NCBI GenBank assembly: GCA_013215655.1
Contig: JABSOX010000001.1
Location: forward strand, 1 to 64,000
Direction: 5' to 3'
Length of the DNA stretch: 64,000 nt
Source of the DNA: Colwellia sp.
GTDB lineage: Bacteria; Pseudomonadota; Gammaproteobacteria; Enterobacterales; Alteromonadaceae
A model generated the notes under the pieces. The model worked only from the letters and a program-made list of their open reading frames with translations, made no database searches and had not been told where the DNA came from. Shown in pieces: positions 6,407 to 14,604 of this stretch (its first letter is position 1; each line of letters opens with the position of its first letter). A program made the translations under genes and the position numbers.

Positions 6407-8898
6407 CATTAACAAGACGTGATTTTATCAAGGCAAACGCGATTGCCGCAACGGCTGTGGCTGCAGGTATTGCAGTACCAACTTCAGCTTCAAACTTGAT
6501 CACAAAATCATCGGATACAACCATTAAATGGGACAAAGCGCCTTGTCGTTTCTGTGGTACAGGTTGTAGTGTGTTGGTAGGAACACAAGACGGAAAAGTA
6601 GTTGCTACCCAAGGAGATCCGCAAGCAGAAGTTAACAAGGGCCTCAATTGCATCAAAGGCTATTTTTTATCCAAAATAATGTATGGAAAGGACCGCTTAA
6701 CTCAGCCTTTATTGCGAATGAAAGACGGTGAATATGCTAAAGAAGGTGAATTTACACCAGTAAGTTGGGATAAAGCTTTTGATGTAATGGCAGAGAAGTT
6801 TAAAGCAGCCTTGAAGAAAAAAGGACCAACATCCGTGGGCATGTTTGGTTCAGGTCAATGGACTGTTTGGGAAGGTTATGCTGCTTCAAAATTAATGAAA
6901 GCAGGATTTTTGACAAACAACCTAGATCCTAATGCTAGGCACTGTATGGCGTCTGCTGTTGGCGGTTTTATGCGTACCTTTGGTATTGACGAGCCAATGG
7001 GCTGTTATGACGATTTAGAGGCTGCTGATGCATTTGTGCTTTGGGGTTCTAATATGGCAGAAATGCATCCTATTTTATGGTCGCGTTTAACTGACCGTCG
7101 ATTAAGTCATCCCCATGTAAAAGTAAACGTATTATCAACTTACAAACATCGTAGTTTTGAATTAGCAGATAATGGCATGATTTTTACGCCACAAACTGAT
7201 TTAGCGATATTAAATTTTATCGCTAATTATATTATTCAAAATGATGCGGTCAATGAAGACTTCTTGAAAAAGCATGTCAATATTCGTGAAGGTGTAACAG
7301 ATATTGGTTATGGTTTACGTCCTTCACATCCATTACAAAAAGCTGCAAAAAATCCTGATAGTGGTGCTTCAAAACCGATGAGTTTTGCAGCGTTTGCTAA
7401 GTTTGTTAGTACTTATACAGTTGAATACACATCCAAGTTATCAAGTGTTCCCGAGGCTAATTTAATTACCTTAGCTAAGCTTTATGCTGATCCAAAAGTG
7501 AAAGTGACGTCGTTTTGGACTATGGGTTTTAACCAACATACCCGCGGTGTTTGGGCGAATAACCTAATGTACAACGTGCATTTGTTAACAGGTAAAATAT
7601 CCGAGCCTGGCAATAGCCCATTTTCATTAACAGGTCAGCCATCTGCTTGTGGTACCGCTCGTGAAGTAGGTACTTTCTCACATAGATTACCCGCTGATTT
7701 AGTCGTTAAAAACCCAAAACACCGAGCGATTGCCGAAAAAATTTGGAAATTACCAGAAGGTACTATTCCACCAAAACCGGGGTATCACGCGGTATTGCAA
7801 AACAGAATGCTTAAAGACGGTAAGTTAAACGCTTATTGGGTGATGTGTAATAACAACATGCAAGCAGCGCCCAATATCAACGAAGAAGCAATACCTGGTT
7901 ACCGTAATCCTGAAAATTTCATTGTAGTTTCAGACCCATATCCAACAATAACGGCACAAGCAGCAGACTTAATTTTACCAACTGCAATGTGGGTAGAGAA
8001 AGAAGGTGCGTACGGCAATGCTGAACGTCGCACCCAATTTTGGCATCAACAAGTTAATGCGCCAGGAGAAGCTCGTTCAGATTTATGGCAAATAGTTGAA
8101 TTTTCTAAACGCTTCAAAATTGAAGAAGTATGGCCAGAGGAACTACTGGCTAATAATCCAGAATACCGTGGCAAAAGCATGTTTGACGTGCTTTATGCTA
8201 ACGGCAACGTAGATAAGTTCCCAATGAGTGAGTCTAAAGGTGATAGCAACTTTGAAGGTGATTACTTTGGTTTTTATATTCAAAAAGGCTTATTTGAAGA
8301 ATATGCAGAATTTGGCAGAGGTCATGGTCATGATTTAGCTCCATTTGATCGTTACCACGAAGAACGTGGTTTACGCTGGCCGGTAGTTAACGGTAAAGAA
8401 ACCAAGTGGCGTTTCCGTGAAGGGTACGATCCCTATGTCGAAAAAGGTAGCGAAGTTCAGTTCTATGGTAAAAAAGACAAAAAGGCGATTATCTTTGCTT
8501 TGCCATACGAACCCGCTGCAGAGTCGCCTGATGAAGAATACGATTTATGGTTAAGTACAGGTCGTGTACTTGAACATTGGCATTCTGGCTCAATGACAGC
8601 TCGAGTACCTGAGCTGCATAAAGCATTCCCAGATGCAGTGTTATTCATTCATCCTGATGATGCAAAATCTAGAGGGCTACGTCGAGGCGATCACGTATTA
8701 ATTGAATCTCGCCGCGGTGAAGTTAAATCACGAGTAGAAACTCGTGGCAGAAACAGACCACCTAAAGGACTCGTATTTATGCCGTGGTTTGATGCTAAGC
8801 AATTGGTTAATAAGTTAACACTTGATGCAACCGACCCTTTATCTAAACAAACAGATTACAAAAAGTGCGCGGTTAAAGTGACTAAAGTATCTGCTTAG
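6403..8898 (+). CDS. napA: Periplasmic nitrate reductase catalytic subunit NapA
   Basis: This 831-residue molybdoenzyme reduces nitrate to nitrite in the periplasm. It begins with a Tat signal (TRRDFIK, then a hydrophobic stretch to about residue 29). The [4Fe-4S] ligands are Cys48, Cys51, Cys55 and Cys83. The expected Mo ligand is Cys181 in the segment [10 protein letters not shown]. The C-terminal half has the bis-MGD-binding folds, including [16 protein letters not shown]. Length and motifs match full-length NapA with no visible damage. It is coupled to napD and followed after 42 bases by napB. Confidence 0.97.
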   Translation: MTLTRRDFIKANAIAATAVAAGIAVPTSASNLITKSSDTTIKWDKAPCRFCGTGCSVLVGTQDGKVVATQGDPQAEVNKGLNCIKGYFLSKIMYGKDRLTQPLLRMKDGEYAKEGEFTPVSWDKAFDVMAEKFKAALKKKGPTSVGMFGSGQWTVWEGYAASKLMKAGFLTNNLDPNARHCMASAVGGFMRTFGIDEPMGCYDDLEAADAFVLWGSNMAEMHPILWSRLTDRRLSHPHVKVNVLSTYKHRSFELADNGMIFTPQTDLAILNFIANYIIQNDAVNEDFLKKHVNIREGVTDIGYGLRPSHPLQKAAKNPDSGASKPMSFAAFAKFVSTYTVEYTSKLSSVPEANLITLAKLYADPKVKVTSFWTMGFNQHTRGVWANNLMYNVHLLTGKISEPGNSPFSLTGQPSACGTAREVGTFSHRLPADLVVKNPKHRAIAEKIWKLPEGTIPPKPGYHAVLQNRMLKDGKLNAYWVMCNNNMQAAPNINEEAIPGYRNPENFIVVSDPYPTITAQAADLILPTAMWVEKEGAYGNAERRTQFWHQQVNAPGEARSDLWQIVEFSKRFKIEEVWPEELLANNPEYRGKSMFDVLYANGNVDKFPMSESKGDSNFEGDYFGFYIQKGLFEEYAEFGRGHGHDLAPFDRYHEERGLRWPVVNGKETKWRFREGYDPYVEKGSEVQFYGKKDKKAIIFALPYEPAAESPDEEYDLWLSTGRVLEHWHSGSMTARVPELHKAFPDAVLFIHPDDAKSRGLRRGDHVLIESRRGEVKSRVETRGRNRPPKGLVFMPWFDAKQLVNKLTLDATDPLSKQTDYKKCAVKVTKVSA

Positions 8899-8940
8899 TG
8901 TCTGTTTGAATTTTTACACCGATTAGGTGGAGGTAGAACA

Positions 8941-9399
8941 ATGAAAATATTACCCATATTAATGATCACGCTTGGTTTAGTAACAGCATATACAACCTTA
9001 GCTGAACAAACAGTAAATACTGGCGGCTTAGAAACTATTCGCGGCGCTTCAACAATTGATCAAACACGAAAAGCGGACCGTTTGAAGCGGGTTATTAAAG
9101 ATAAAAATCCGATAAAAAGAAACTATGTACATCAGCCGCCAGTGATCCCTCATCAGATCCGTGGCTACCGTGTTGATACCAATAGCAATAAGTGTCTTAC
9201 CTGTCATGGCTGGAAGTATGCTGCAGAGACGGGGGCGACTAAAATCAGTTTGACCCATTACGAATCACGTGATGGCAAGACTTTATCTGAAGTCTCACCA
9301 CGACGATATTTTTGTTCGCAGTGTCATGTAACTCAAGCTGACGCGCCTGACTTAGTTGACAATACCTTTAAGCCGATTGAATCGTTAGGTAATGATTAA
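8941..9399 (+). CDS. napB: Diheme cytochrome c subunit NapB
   Basis: NapB passes electrons to NapA in the periplasm. The 152-residue precursor has a signal peptide (cleavage near residue 21) and two CxxCH heme sites at Cys85-His89 (CLTCH) and Cys125-His129 (CSQCH). Conserved His residues in the middle region (HQPPVIPH) fit the axial-ligand region of the family. A GGAGG-type ribosome site lies just upstream. It sits between napA and napC, the usual order in gammaproteobacteria. Confidence 0.95.
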   Translation: MKILPILMITLGLVTAYTTLAEQTVNTGGLETIRGASTIDQTRKADRLKRVIKDKNPIKRNYVHQPPVIPHQIRGYRVDTNSNKCLTCHGWKYAAETGATKISLTHYESRDGKTLSEVSPRRYFCSQCHVTQADAPDLVDNTFKPIESLGND

Positions 9400-9425
9400 A
9401 TCGAAGCGAAATTAAGGGGACAAGA

Positions 9426-10016
9426 ATGACAAAAGAATCAAAAATTAAAAACTTATGGGAATACCTTCGCTCACCAAGTAGTGCTGCGCTGTGGTTCATT
9501 TTAGCGATTGGTTTTACTGGTGGTATTATTTTTTGGGGTGGCTTCAACACCGCCCTTGAAATAACCAATACTGAAGAGTTTTGTATTGGTTGTCACGAAA
9601 TGAAAGATAATGTCTATGAAGAGTACAAAGAAACAATTCATTACTCTAATCGCTCTGGTGTTCGTGCAACATGCCCTGATTGTCATGTGCCTAAGAAGTG
9701 GACACATAAGATAGTACGTAAAATTGCAGCCAGTAAAGAAGTATGGGGTATGCTTACGGGATTAATCGATACTAGAGATAAATTTGTAGATCATCGTCGG
9801 GTACTGGCTGAGCGTGAATGGAAACGTATGAAAGAAAATGACTCACTAGAATGTCGTAATTGTCATAACTTTGAATATATGGACTTTTCTGAGCAAGGTA
9901 ATCGCAGTGTTAAAATGCATTCAAGTGCTTTAGCATCAGGTGAAAAAACCTGTATTGATTGTCATAAAGGAATAGCACACCAATTACCCGATATGAAAGG
10001 CATTGAAAACTGGTAA
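9426..10016 (+). CDS. napC: Membrane-anchored tetraheme cytochrome NapC
   Basis: NapC is a quinol dehydrogenase of the NapC/NirT family that feeds electrons from the membrane quinol pool to NapB. The 196-residue protein has one N-terminal transmembrane helix (about 20-40) and four CxxCH motifs: Cys53-His57, Cys83-His87, Cys143-His147 and Cys176-His180. It closes the operon; a terminator follows 24 bases after the stop. No napGH genes are present, so electron entry here depends on NapC alone. Confidence 0.95.
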   Translation: MTKESKIKNLWEYLRSPSSAALWFILAIGFTGGIIFWGGFNTALEITNTEEFCIGCHEMKDNVYEEYKETIHYSNRSGVRATCPDCHVPKKWTHKIVRKIAASKEVWGMLTGLIDTRDKFVDHRRVLAEREWKRMKENDSLECRNCHNFEYMDFSEQGNRSVKMHSSALASGEKTCIDCHKGIAHQLPDMKGIENW

Positions 10017-10040
10017 ATTACTCTATTGATATAATAAAAA

Positions 10041-10076
10041 CCCTCATTAGTTAGTTAAATTAATGGGGCTTTTTTT
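10041..10076 (+). terminator. Intrinsic terminator of the nap operon
   Basis: An imperfect stem, CCCTCATTA pairing with TAATGGGG, is followed by a T-tract. A second small hairpin (AAGAAC/GTTCTT, about 10077-10099) follows directly, with a larger loop containing GAGGTATTTAT. It is not the AGGA type found after other terminators here. Confidence 0.8.
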
Positions 10077-10147
10077 AAGAACGAGGTATTTATGTTCTTA
10101 GTTATTTCATCAATAACATTTTATAACGCTGTCATGCACCTACAGTA

Positions 10148-10750
10148 TTAAAAACTATAAGATACACCGACTGATATTGTAGTTTCAATCCATAGCGCAT
10201 CATCTATTTGAGCCGCACAAACATCATCACGACAAAATAAGTCATTGTCTTTTTCAACAACACTCGCATAACCACGTATTTCCGTAACAAAAGCAATATT
10301 GTCAGAAAATTCGTATCGTGTTCCAAAAGCAACAGTTAAAGAGGGGTAAAGTTCTTCACCGAAATCTGTATCAAAATATGCTCCCCCGAGCCCTAAAGAT
10401 ACCGTTGTGACATAACCATGCTGACGAAACTGAGCAATACCATTAAAATGTGCATATAACACATCTAAGGAGTAGTTTTGATTATCTAACGCACTATTAA
10501 AATCATGGCTAGCAAAGTTAATTAAGATTTGACCTTGACCATTAGGTGAATCTTGCCATGCCAAAGCAATACCATAATTAGCTGAATCATTTAATGATAA
10601 TGACGATTCACCGTCAGCATTAGTAATCTCGCTACTAAACATTTTCCCCACAAAAGGCGTTATTTCCCAATCGGCTGACCAAGCAGAAAATGAATGGGTA
10701 AATAGTAATAAACTGACTAATATACCCATTAATTTTTTAGAACTAGGCAT
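10148..10750 (-). CDS. Outer-membrane beta-barrel protein
   Basis: The 200-residue precursor has a signal peptide (cleavage after AWS-A, near residue 25). Alternating beta-strand patterns follow (for example WEITPFVGKMFSS and GYVTTVSLGLGGAYF), and the protein ends in SVGVSYSF, a terminal Phe typical of barrels inserted by BAM. Size and strand count suggest an 8-stranded OmpW/OmpX-like barrel. Substrate and role are unknown. A palindromic repeat lies between this gene and the AsmA-like gene upstream on the same strand. Confidence 0.75.
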   Translation of the reverse strand: MPSSKKLMGILVSLLLFTHSFSAWSADWEITPFVGKMFSSEITNADGESSLSLNDSANYGIALAWQDSPNGQGQILINFASHDFNSALDNQNYSLDVLYAHFNGIAQFRQHGYVTTVSLGLGGAYFDTDFGEELYPSLTVAFGTRYEFSDNIAFVTEIRGYASVVEKDNDLFCRDDVCAAQIDDALWIETTISVGVSYSF

Positions 10751-10780
10751 AATTGTAAATCCTCATATTATAAAATGATG

Positions 10781-10909
10781 AGATGACAAAATATTAAATT
10801 TAATAAATCTGCTTTGCAGCTTTATACATGCCACTTCGTGGCGTTATTATTGGGTTAATTACCCGCGCTTGCAGCGTAAATATTTTTATAAATTAAAAAA
10901 TTGTCATCT
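10781..10909. repeat. MITE-like element with inverted ends and internal hairpins
   Basis: The ends are inverted copies: AGATGACAAAATATTAAATTT on the left mirrors AAATTAAAAAATTGTCATCT on the right. Between them lie short GC-rich palindromes, including CTGCTTTGCAG and GCCACTTCGTGGC. It fills the gap between two minus-strand genes and codes for nothing. It is unrelated in sequence to the other repeat families in the window. Confidence 0.65.
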
Positions 10910-10923
10910 TAAATTCGTTAATT

Positions 10924-11676
10924 TTATGATTTTTTCTTTAAAAAGCTACCGAGTTTATCAAGAGCTTTTTCTTTTAATGTATCTGTTAGTTTAGCTTGAA
11001 GTTTCTTCTTTTGTGATTTTTTTGCTTGTTTCCATATTGCAGCGAGTGCTTGCTTGGTTATTTCAGCTCCTAATAAACTTGCAGGTAAGCCCGATTCTTT
11101 GCCAATATCCTTTAAGTGAATATCAGGAAGTGTTAATTGATGTGTTTTATTACCCAATTGAGATAAATCAAGAGATAAATTGGTGCCTGCAAGTATAAGC
11201 TTGTTGACTCTTATATTTGGCTCTGTTTGTTCACTCTTAGAAGGGGCACTTTCATTTGTAGAACTCGATTTAGGAATGTTTTCATTGATTGCATCAAGAA
11301 CCTCTTTAATATTTGATTGGCCATTTTTAGTAAACTCTACAAAGGCTTGTGGACTATTTATGATAATTTCATCAATAACTATAGGGTCGTCCGTGAGGCT
11401 TTTAAGGTTAATATCTAATGTTATTGTTTCTAAGGAAAACAAGTGCGAGTAATTGTAATTGCTAGGATTAGTAATAGTAAAACCATTAATTGTTCCTGCG
11501 CCCGTACTTAAGCGTATATCCACATTTTCAACAGTGACTGTTTGCGCTGTTAGGCTACTACCCGTAACTTCTATTTGTTGTTTTATATAATCGTTTAATG
11601 AACCATTGGCTACAAACCAAAGTGCTCCGCCACATGCAAGTAAGATGATTAAAATTAAAGCAGAAAGTTTGTTCAC
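10924..11676 (-). CDS. AsmA-like periplasmic protein with N-terminal anchor
   Basis: The 250-residue protein has one N-terminal transmembrane segment (about 4-24) and then a periplasmic region. The pattern VENVDIRLSTGAGTINGFTI, with later repeated beta strands, resembles the start of AsmA/TamB-type proteins that work in the cell envelope. A Ser/Glu-rich linker lies near 135-150. The C-terminal 50 residues are strongly Lys-rich (KKSQKKKLQAKL and SFLKKKS). It is much shorter than AsmA proper. Similar small proteins are generally annotated as hypothetical. Role unknown. Confidence 0.65.
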   Translation of the reverse strand: MNKLSALILIILLACGGALWFVANGSLNDYIKQQIEVTGSSLTAQTVTVENVDIRLSTGAGTINGFTITNPSNYNYSHLFSLETITLDINLKSLTDDPIVIDEIIINSPQAFVEFTKNGQSNIKEVLDAINENIPKSSSTNESAPSKSEQTEPNIRVNKLILAGTNLSLDLSQLGNKTHQLTLPDIHLKDIGKESGLPASLLGAEITKQALAAIWKQAKKSQKKKLQAKLTDTLKEKALDKLGSFLKKKS

Positions 11677-12033
11677 GTTGTTAAATCCCCAGATAAAAGT
11701 TATTTAAATTATATACCTAAATAAATTCAATGTGCATGATTTCGTTAGAATTAAAAAATAATACGGATATATTTATCATGAGTATGTATTTTATACATCA
11801 TGCTTTATTTTTAGTGTTAATGTTAAAAAAATCAACATTATATAATTAAAGTTTATATTTTTCATGGGTATATAGTTATTCATAAAACAATGAACTGTAT
11901 GTTTATTATACTTAATAGTTATTGTTTGATGTATATTTTACTCCTTTAGTGGTATTTATAAACAACTTGATTGAAAAGTAAACTTGTTATATAACTTTAG
12001 GAAATAATAAGAATAAATAGAAGGAATGATCTG
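11677..12033. other. Intergenic region without a recognisable gene
   Basis: 357 bases of very AT-rich sequence lie between divergent genes and must hold both promoters. I see a small hairpin (TAATGTT/AACATTA, about 11818-11840) and no repeat, RNA gene or convincing ORF. A 23-codon frame near 11778 lacks a ribosome site. Confidence 0.6.
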
Positions 12034-12426
12034 TTGTTTAAGATTAATAAAAAATTGTGGTCATTTAATTTTGGCTGTTTAATCGCAGGATCTTTTGTTT
12101 GGTTAGTCAGTATTGGCCTGAAAGCACCCGTACCAGAAGTCCTTTATCCACATACTGATTTTGTTTTAGATCATTATTCAGGGCTAGTAACTGCAGTAGC
12201 AGCAGGCATGTTAACGCTTTTAATCTTAATTATTATGGGTAAAGCTTTTAAGCTATGTACCAGTGACCATACTTTTTGGCTCGTTCTGCCGACACTTGCT
12301 TTTTTAGCCCTAACATTGATTGCCTCACAATCTATGCTTATGTCCATAGCGTATGCTGCCATACCTGCAATGATCGTTATTGCAACGAGTGCAGTCTATT
12401 ATCGTTTGACTAAAATGAAGAGATAG
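12034..12426 (+). CDS. Small integral membrane protein (130 residues)
   Basis: The protein has four likely transmembrane helices (about 10-28, 48-70, 80-98 and 104-123) with short loops and a basic C-terminus (YRLTKMKR). I do not recognise the family. The start is a TTG at 12034, eight bases after AAGGA. The ATG at 12026 is in another frame. It ends 86 bases before the convergent pheA, with a hairpin between. A role in transport or stress is only a guess, so none is assigned. Confidence 0.65.
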   Translation: MFKINKKLWSFNFGCLIAGSFVWLVSIGLKAPVPEVLYPHTDFVLDHYSGLVTAVAAGMLTLLILIIMGKAFKLCTSDHTFWLVLPTLAFLALTLIASQSMLMSIAYAAIPAMIVIATSAVYYRLTKMKR

Positions 12427-12446
12427 CTTAGTTATCGTGAAAAAGG

Positions 12447-12473
12447 AAAAGCAAAGCATTTTAAGCTTTGCTT
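12447..12473. terminator. Hairpin between convergent genes, possible terminator
   Basis: AAGCAAAGC pairs with GCTTTGCTT around ATTTTAA. A-rich sequence on the left could give a T-tract for the minus-strand pheA transcript; the right side lacks a clean T-run. Confidence 0.5.
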
Positions 12474-12512
12474 AATTATCCAAATAGAGTTATTTAAATC
12501 TAACAATTACTG

Positions 12513-13697
12513 TTAATTATTAGGAATAGCGTTACTTGGCACACTGGTTGGATTGATATGTTCAATAGGGTAACAACCTAATATTTTGATAAAAGTAGTC
12601 AGTTCGGTAATGTCTGTAATAGCTTCTTGTAATGCCATGCTTTTTAAATTAGCTTCAACATCTATGTAAAACATCTCTTCCCATGGTCTACCTTGGATAG
12701 GGCGAGACTCTAATTTACACATATTTATGCCTTTATTTTTCAGTACAATTAAGCATTCAACAAGTGCCCCTGCTTTATGACCTGTTGATAATATTATCGT
12801 CGTTTTTGCGGGTATTTGCTCGGCAACATTAACCGGCTTTCTTGCGACTAAAATAAATCGACTATGATTCTCTTTTTGATTGGCAATAGAAACTTCAAGG
12901 GCGTGTAATCTATATAGTTGACCTCCTTCTTCACTACCAATTACAGCAACGGTTTCATCTTGCAGTTCGTATACTTTGGCCATCGCTTCAGCCGTACTTT
13001 CACAGTACTCAATACGGATGTTTTCTTGTTTATCTAAAAAATGGCTACATTGGGTGAAAGGTTGTCCATGTGCATATATGGTCGCTATTTTGTCTAAACG
13101 TGTATTTACTGCAGTAAGTAAACAATGTTCTATAGGTTGGGTAATTTCACCAACGATAGATAAATTTGTATGCTGAAGTACATCGTATACTTCGTTGATG
13201 CTACCAGAACTGGTATTTTCTATCGGCAATACTCCATAATCTACGTGACCAGCTTCAACTTGTTGCATTATTTCAGCGAAACTGCAGCAACCAGACTCTA
13301 TGATGGTTTCAGCTCTTCTTGAGAAATAACGGTGACTTGCTAAATAACTATAAGAGCCTTTATCACCAAGAAATGCGACGCTTACCGTTGGCACTTGAAT
13401 ATCAGGGTTAGCTAACGTTTGTAAATACGCTTGTTGATTAAGTACTGAGTCTTCGATAATACTTTGGAAAATACTGGTGACATAATGTGCGTCTAAACCA
13501 AGTTCTTTTCCTTGGGTTATTAAACGTATTAATAGCTCTTGTTCACGTTGTTGATCTCGTACAGGGCGGATGAGGTGAGCTTTGCTTTTGGCGACATTCA
13601 GGGTGAGCGCCCGACGTTGGGCAAAAAGTTCTAATAAGTTTTTATCAAGTTTAGTTATTTTTTCTCGTATTTTATTTAGATCTAGTTCTTCGCTCAC
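12513..13697 (-). CDS. pheA: Bifunctional chorismate mutase / prephenate dehydratase (P-protein)
   Basis: The enzyme makes prephenate from chorismate and converts it to phenylpyruvate for phenylalanine. The 394 residues hold an AroQ chorismate mutase (about 1-95), a prephenate dehydratase domain (about 105-285, with FLGDKGSYSYLA and the ENTSSGSINEVYD segment) and a C-terminal ACT domain (about 300-375) with the ESRP Phe-binding motif. The start is GTG 13697, preceded by AGGA. Upstream lie a palindromic MITE and then an attenuator-like structure. With aroF-tyrA at the window start, both terminal branches to Tyr and Phe are present. Confidence 0.96.
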   Translation of the reverse strand: MSEELDLNKIREKITKLDKNLLELFAQRRALTLNVAKSKAHLIRPVRDQQREQELLIRLITQGKELGLDAHYVTSIFQSIIEDSVLNQQAYLQTLANPDIQVPTVSVAFLGDKGSYSYLASHRYFSRRAETIIESGCCSFAEIMQQVEAGHVDYGVLPIENTSSGSINEVYDVLQHTNLSIVGEITQPIEHCLLTAVNTRLDKIATIYAHGQPFTQCSHFLDKQENIRIEYCESTAEAMAKVYELQDETVAVIGSEEGGQLYRLHALEVSIANQKENHSRFILVARKPVNVAEQIPAKTTIILSTGHKAGALVECLIVLKNKGINMCKLESRPIQGRPWEEMFYIDVEANLKSMALQEAITDITELTTFIKILGCYPIEHINPTSVPSNAIPNN

Positions 13698-13727
13698 TAT
13701 CTTATCCTATCGTTAATATGACCAATA

Positions 13728-13990
13728 TACTCATGATACTTCAAAATGTCTGTTTCAGGACGTCTGAGAAATTCATGATCAAGGCGCTTGTTTTTATTAA
13801 TGGTTGCTCCCTTAAAAAAAAGGAGCAACGACAAGCATGATTTTCTCAGACGTCCCCGTAGGGCGAGTTTAAAAGGCTTATATGCGGCGTTATTGATTTC
13901 GACAAGGGAACAACCATTCCCTTCAATCAATGCCTTGCCTCTAAGCCTTTTAATTCTCGCTGAAACGAACATTTCGAGGTAACATGAGTA
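13728..13990. repeat. Palindromic MITE between pheA and its leader
   Basis: Inverted ends (TACTCATGATACTTCAAAAT on the left; its approximate mirror ending CATGAGTA on the right) are flanked by TA on both sides, as expected for a target-site duplication. Inside are a palindrome around AAGGAGCAAC and the family motif TTCATGATCAAGGCGC, shared with the repeat at 38949-39470. A 91-codon frame on the minus strand is a by-product of the repeat. In the pheA mRNA it would form a large fold just before the start codon. Confidence 0.8.
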
Positions 13991-14007
13991 TACAAAATTT
14001 CAGGCAT

Positions 14008-14090
14008 AAAAAAACCTCCATTTGGGAGGTTGCTTATTGTCTTATTTTGACAGCAACACTCCTTTAATTTCTCTTTTGATTATTAAGAGA
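14008..14090 (-). promoter_or_regulatory. Attenuator-like leader upstream of pheA
   Basis: Read on the minus strand, a TCTCTT/AAGAGA hairpin (14070-14090) is followed by GGAGTGTTGCT (14052-14062), which can pair with AGCAACCTCC (14025-14034) as an antiterminator with one bulged base. The same CCTCC arm alternatively forms a terminator, ACCTCC/GGAGGT, followed by six to seven T (14008-14030). Mutually exclusive pairing is the hallmark of attenuation. A possible 23-codon leader ORF (14083-14154, TTG start) has only two adjacent Phe codons, far from the hairpins, so the sensing mechanism is not clear. Confidence 0.5.
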
Positions 14091-14202
14091 GATGTATACA
14101 GATATTTTTTGTTGCTCGTATTCCCACTGTATCTGCGATAAAGAATAAATTCAACAGATTCTTTATATCAAATTGTTACCTGAACACATTAAAAGTAATG
14201 AC

Positions 14203-14589
14203 TTAAGGAATGCATTGCCAAATAATCGTTAAAGAGCAAAACAAGCTGATAAACCAAACAATAGAGCGAGCAGTGCTAATATTATATAAATATAGAATAT
14301 TGTAAGAGACTCTCGCAATAACATAAATAATCGCTAATTGTTGTATATCGCTACCAATAGTTTGAGTGGTGGTTGCTGTTAATATTGCCACCGAAAATAT
14401 GATCAGTGATTCAAAAGAATTTTGATGTGCAGCTAAAGCCCTAGCACCAAAACCTGTTAATTTAGCTTGTTGCTCTCTCGGATGATTATTATCATATGAT
14501 CCCAACCTTTTCATTGCATAGGCAACGGGTATTTTTGCTATGAATGGTAATATTACAGCGATAAATAAACACCATAAAAGAATTGTCAT
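14203..14589 (-). CDS. MAPEG family membrane protein
   Basis: The 128-residue protein has four hydrophobic segments. The conserved cytoplasmic loop after the first helix (NHPREQQAKLTGFGARALAAH, about residues 36-56) and the ARVSYNILYLY segment near 93-103 are typical of bacterial MAPEG proteins, relatives of microsomal glutathione transferases and eicosanoid enzymes. Substrate is unknown for these bacterial members. It lies 15 bases downstream of the penicillin-acylase-type gene and is likely co-transcribed with it. Confidence 0.8.
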   Translation of the reverse strand: MTILLWCLFIAVILPFIAKIPVAYAMKRLGSYDNNHPREQQAKLTGFGARALAAHQNSFESLIIFSVAILTATTTQTIGSDIQQLAIIYVIARVSYNILYLYNISTARSIVWFISLFCSLTIIWQCIP

Positions 14590-14604
14590 TTTAGTTCCTT
14601 TGTT

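Noticed and set aside
6396-6656. 86-codon minus-strand frame opposite napA
   Set aside because: It is antisense to the conserved Tat signal and Fe-S cluster region and is explained by napA codon pattern.
13697-13972. 91-codon minus-strand frame ending at the pheA start
   Set aside because: It lies almost wholly within the palindromic MITE; its length is due to the repeat sequence. The same is true of the plus-strand frame at 13788-13982.
14083-14154. 23-codon leader peptide for pheA attenuation
   Set aside because: Only two Phe codons, a TTG start with a weak ribosome site and poor placement relative to the hairpins; kept only as a possibility within the leader entry.
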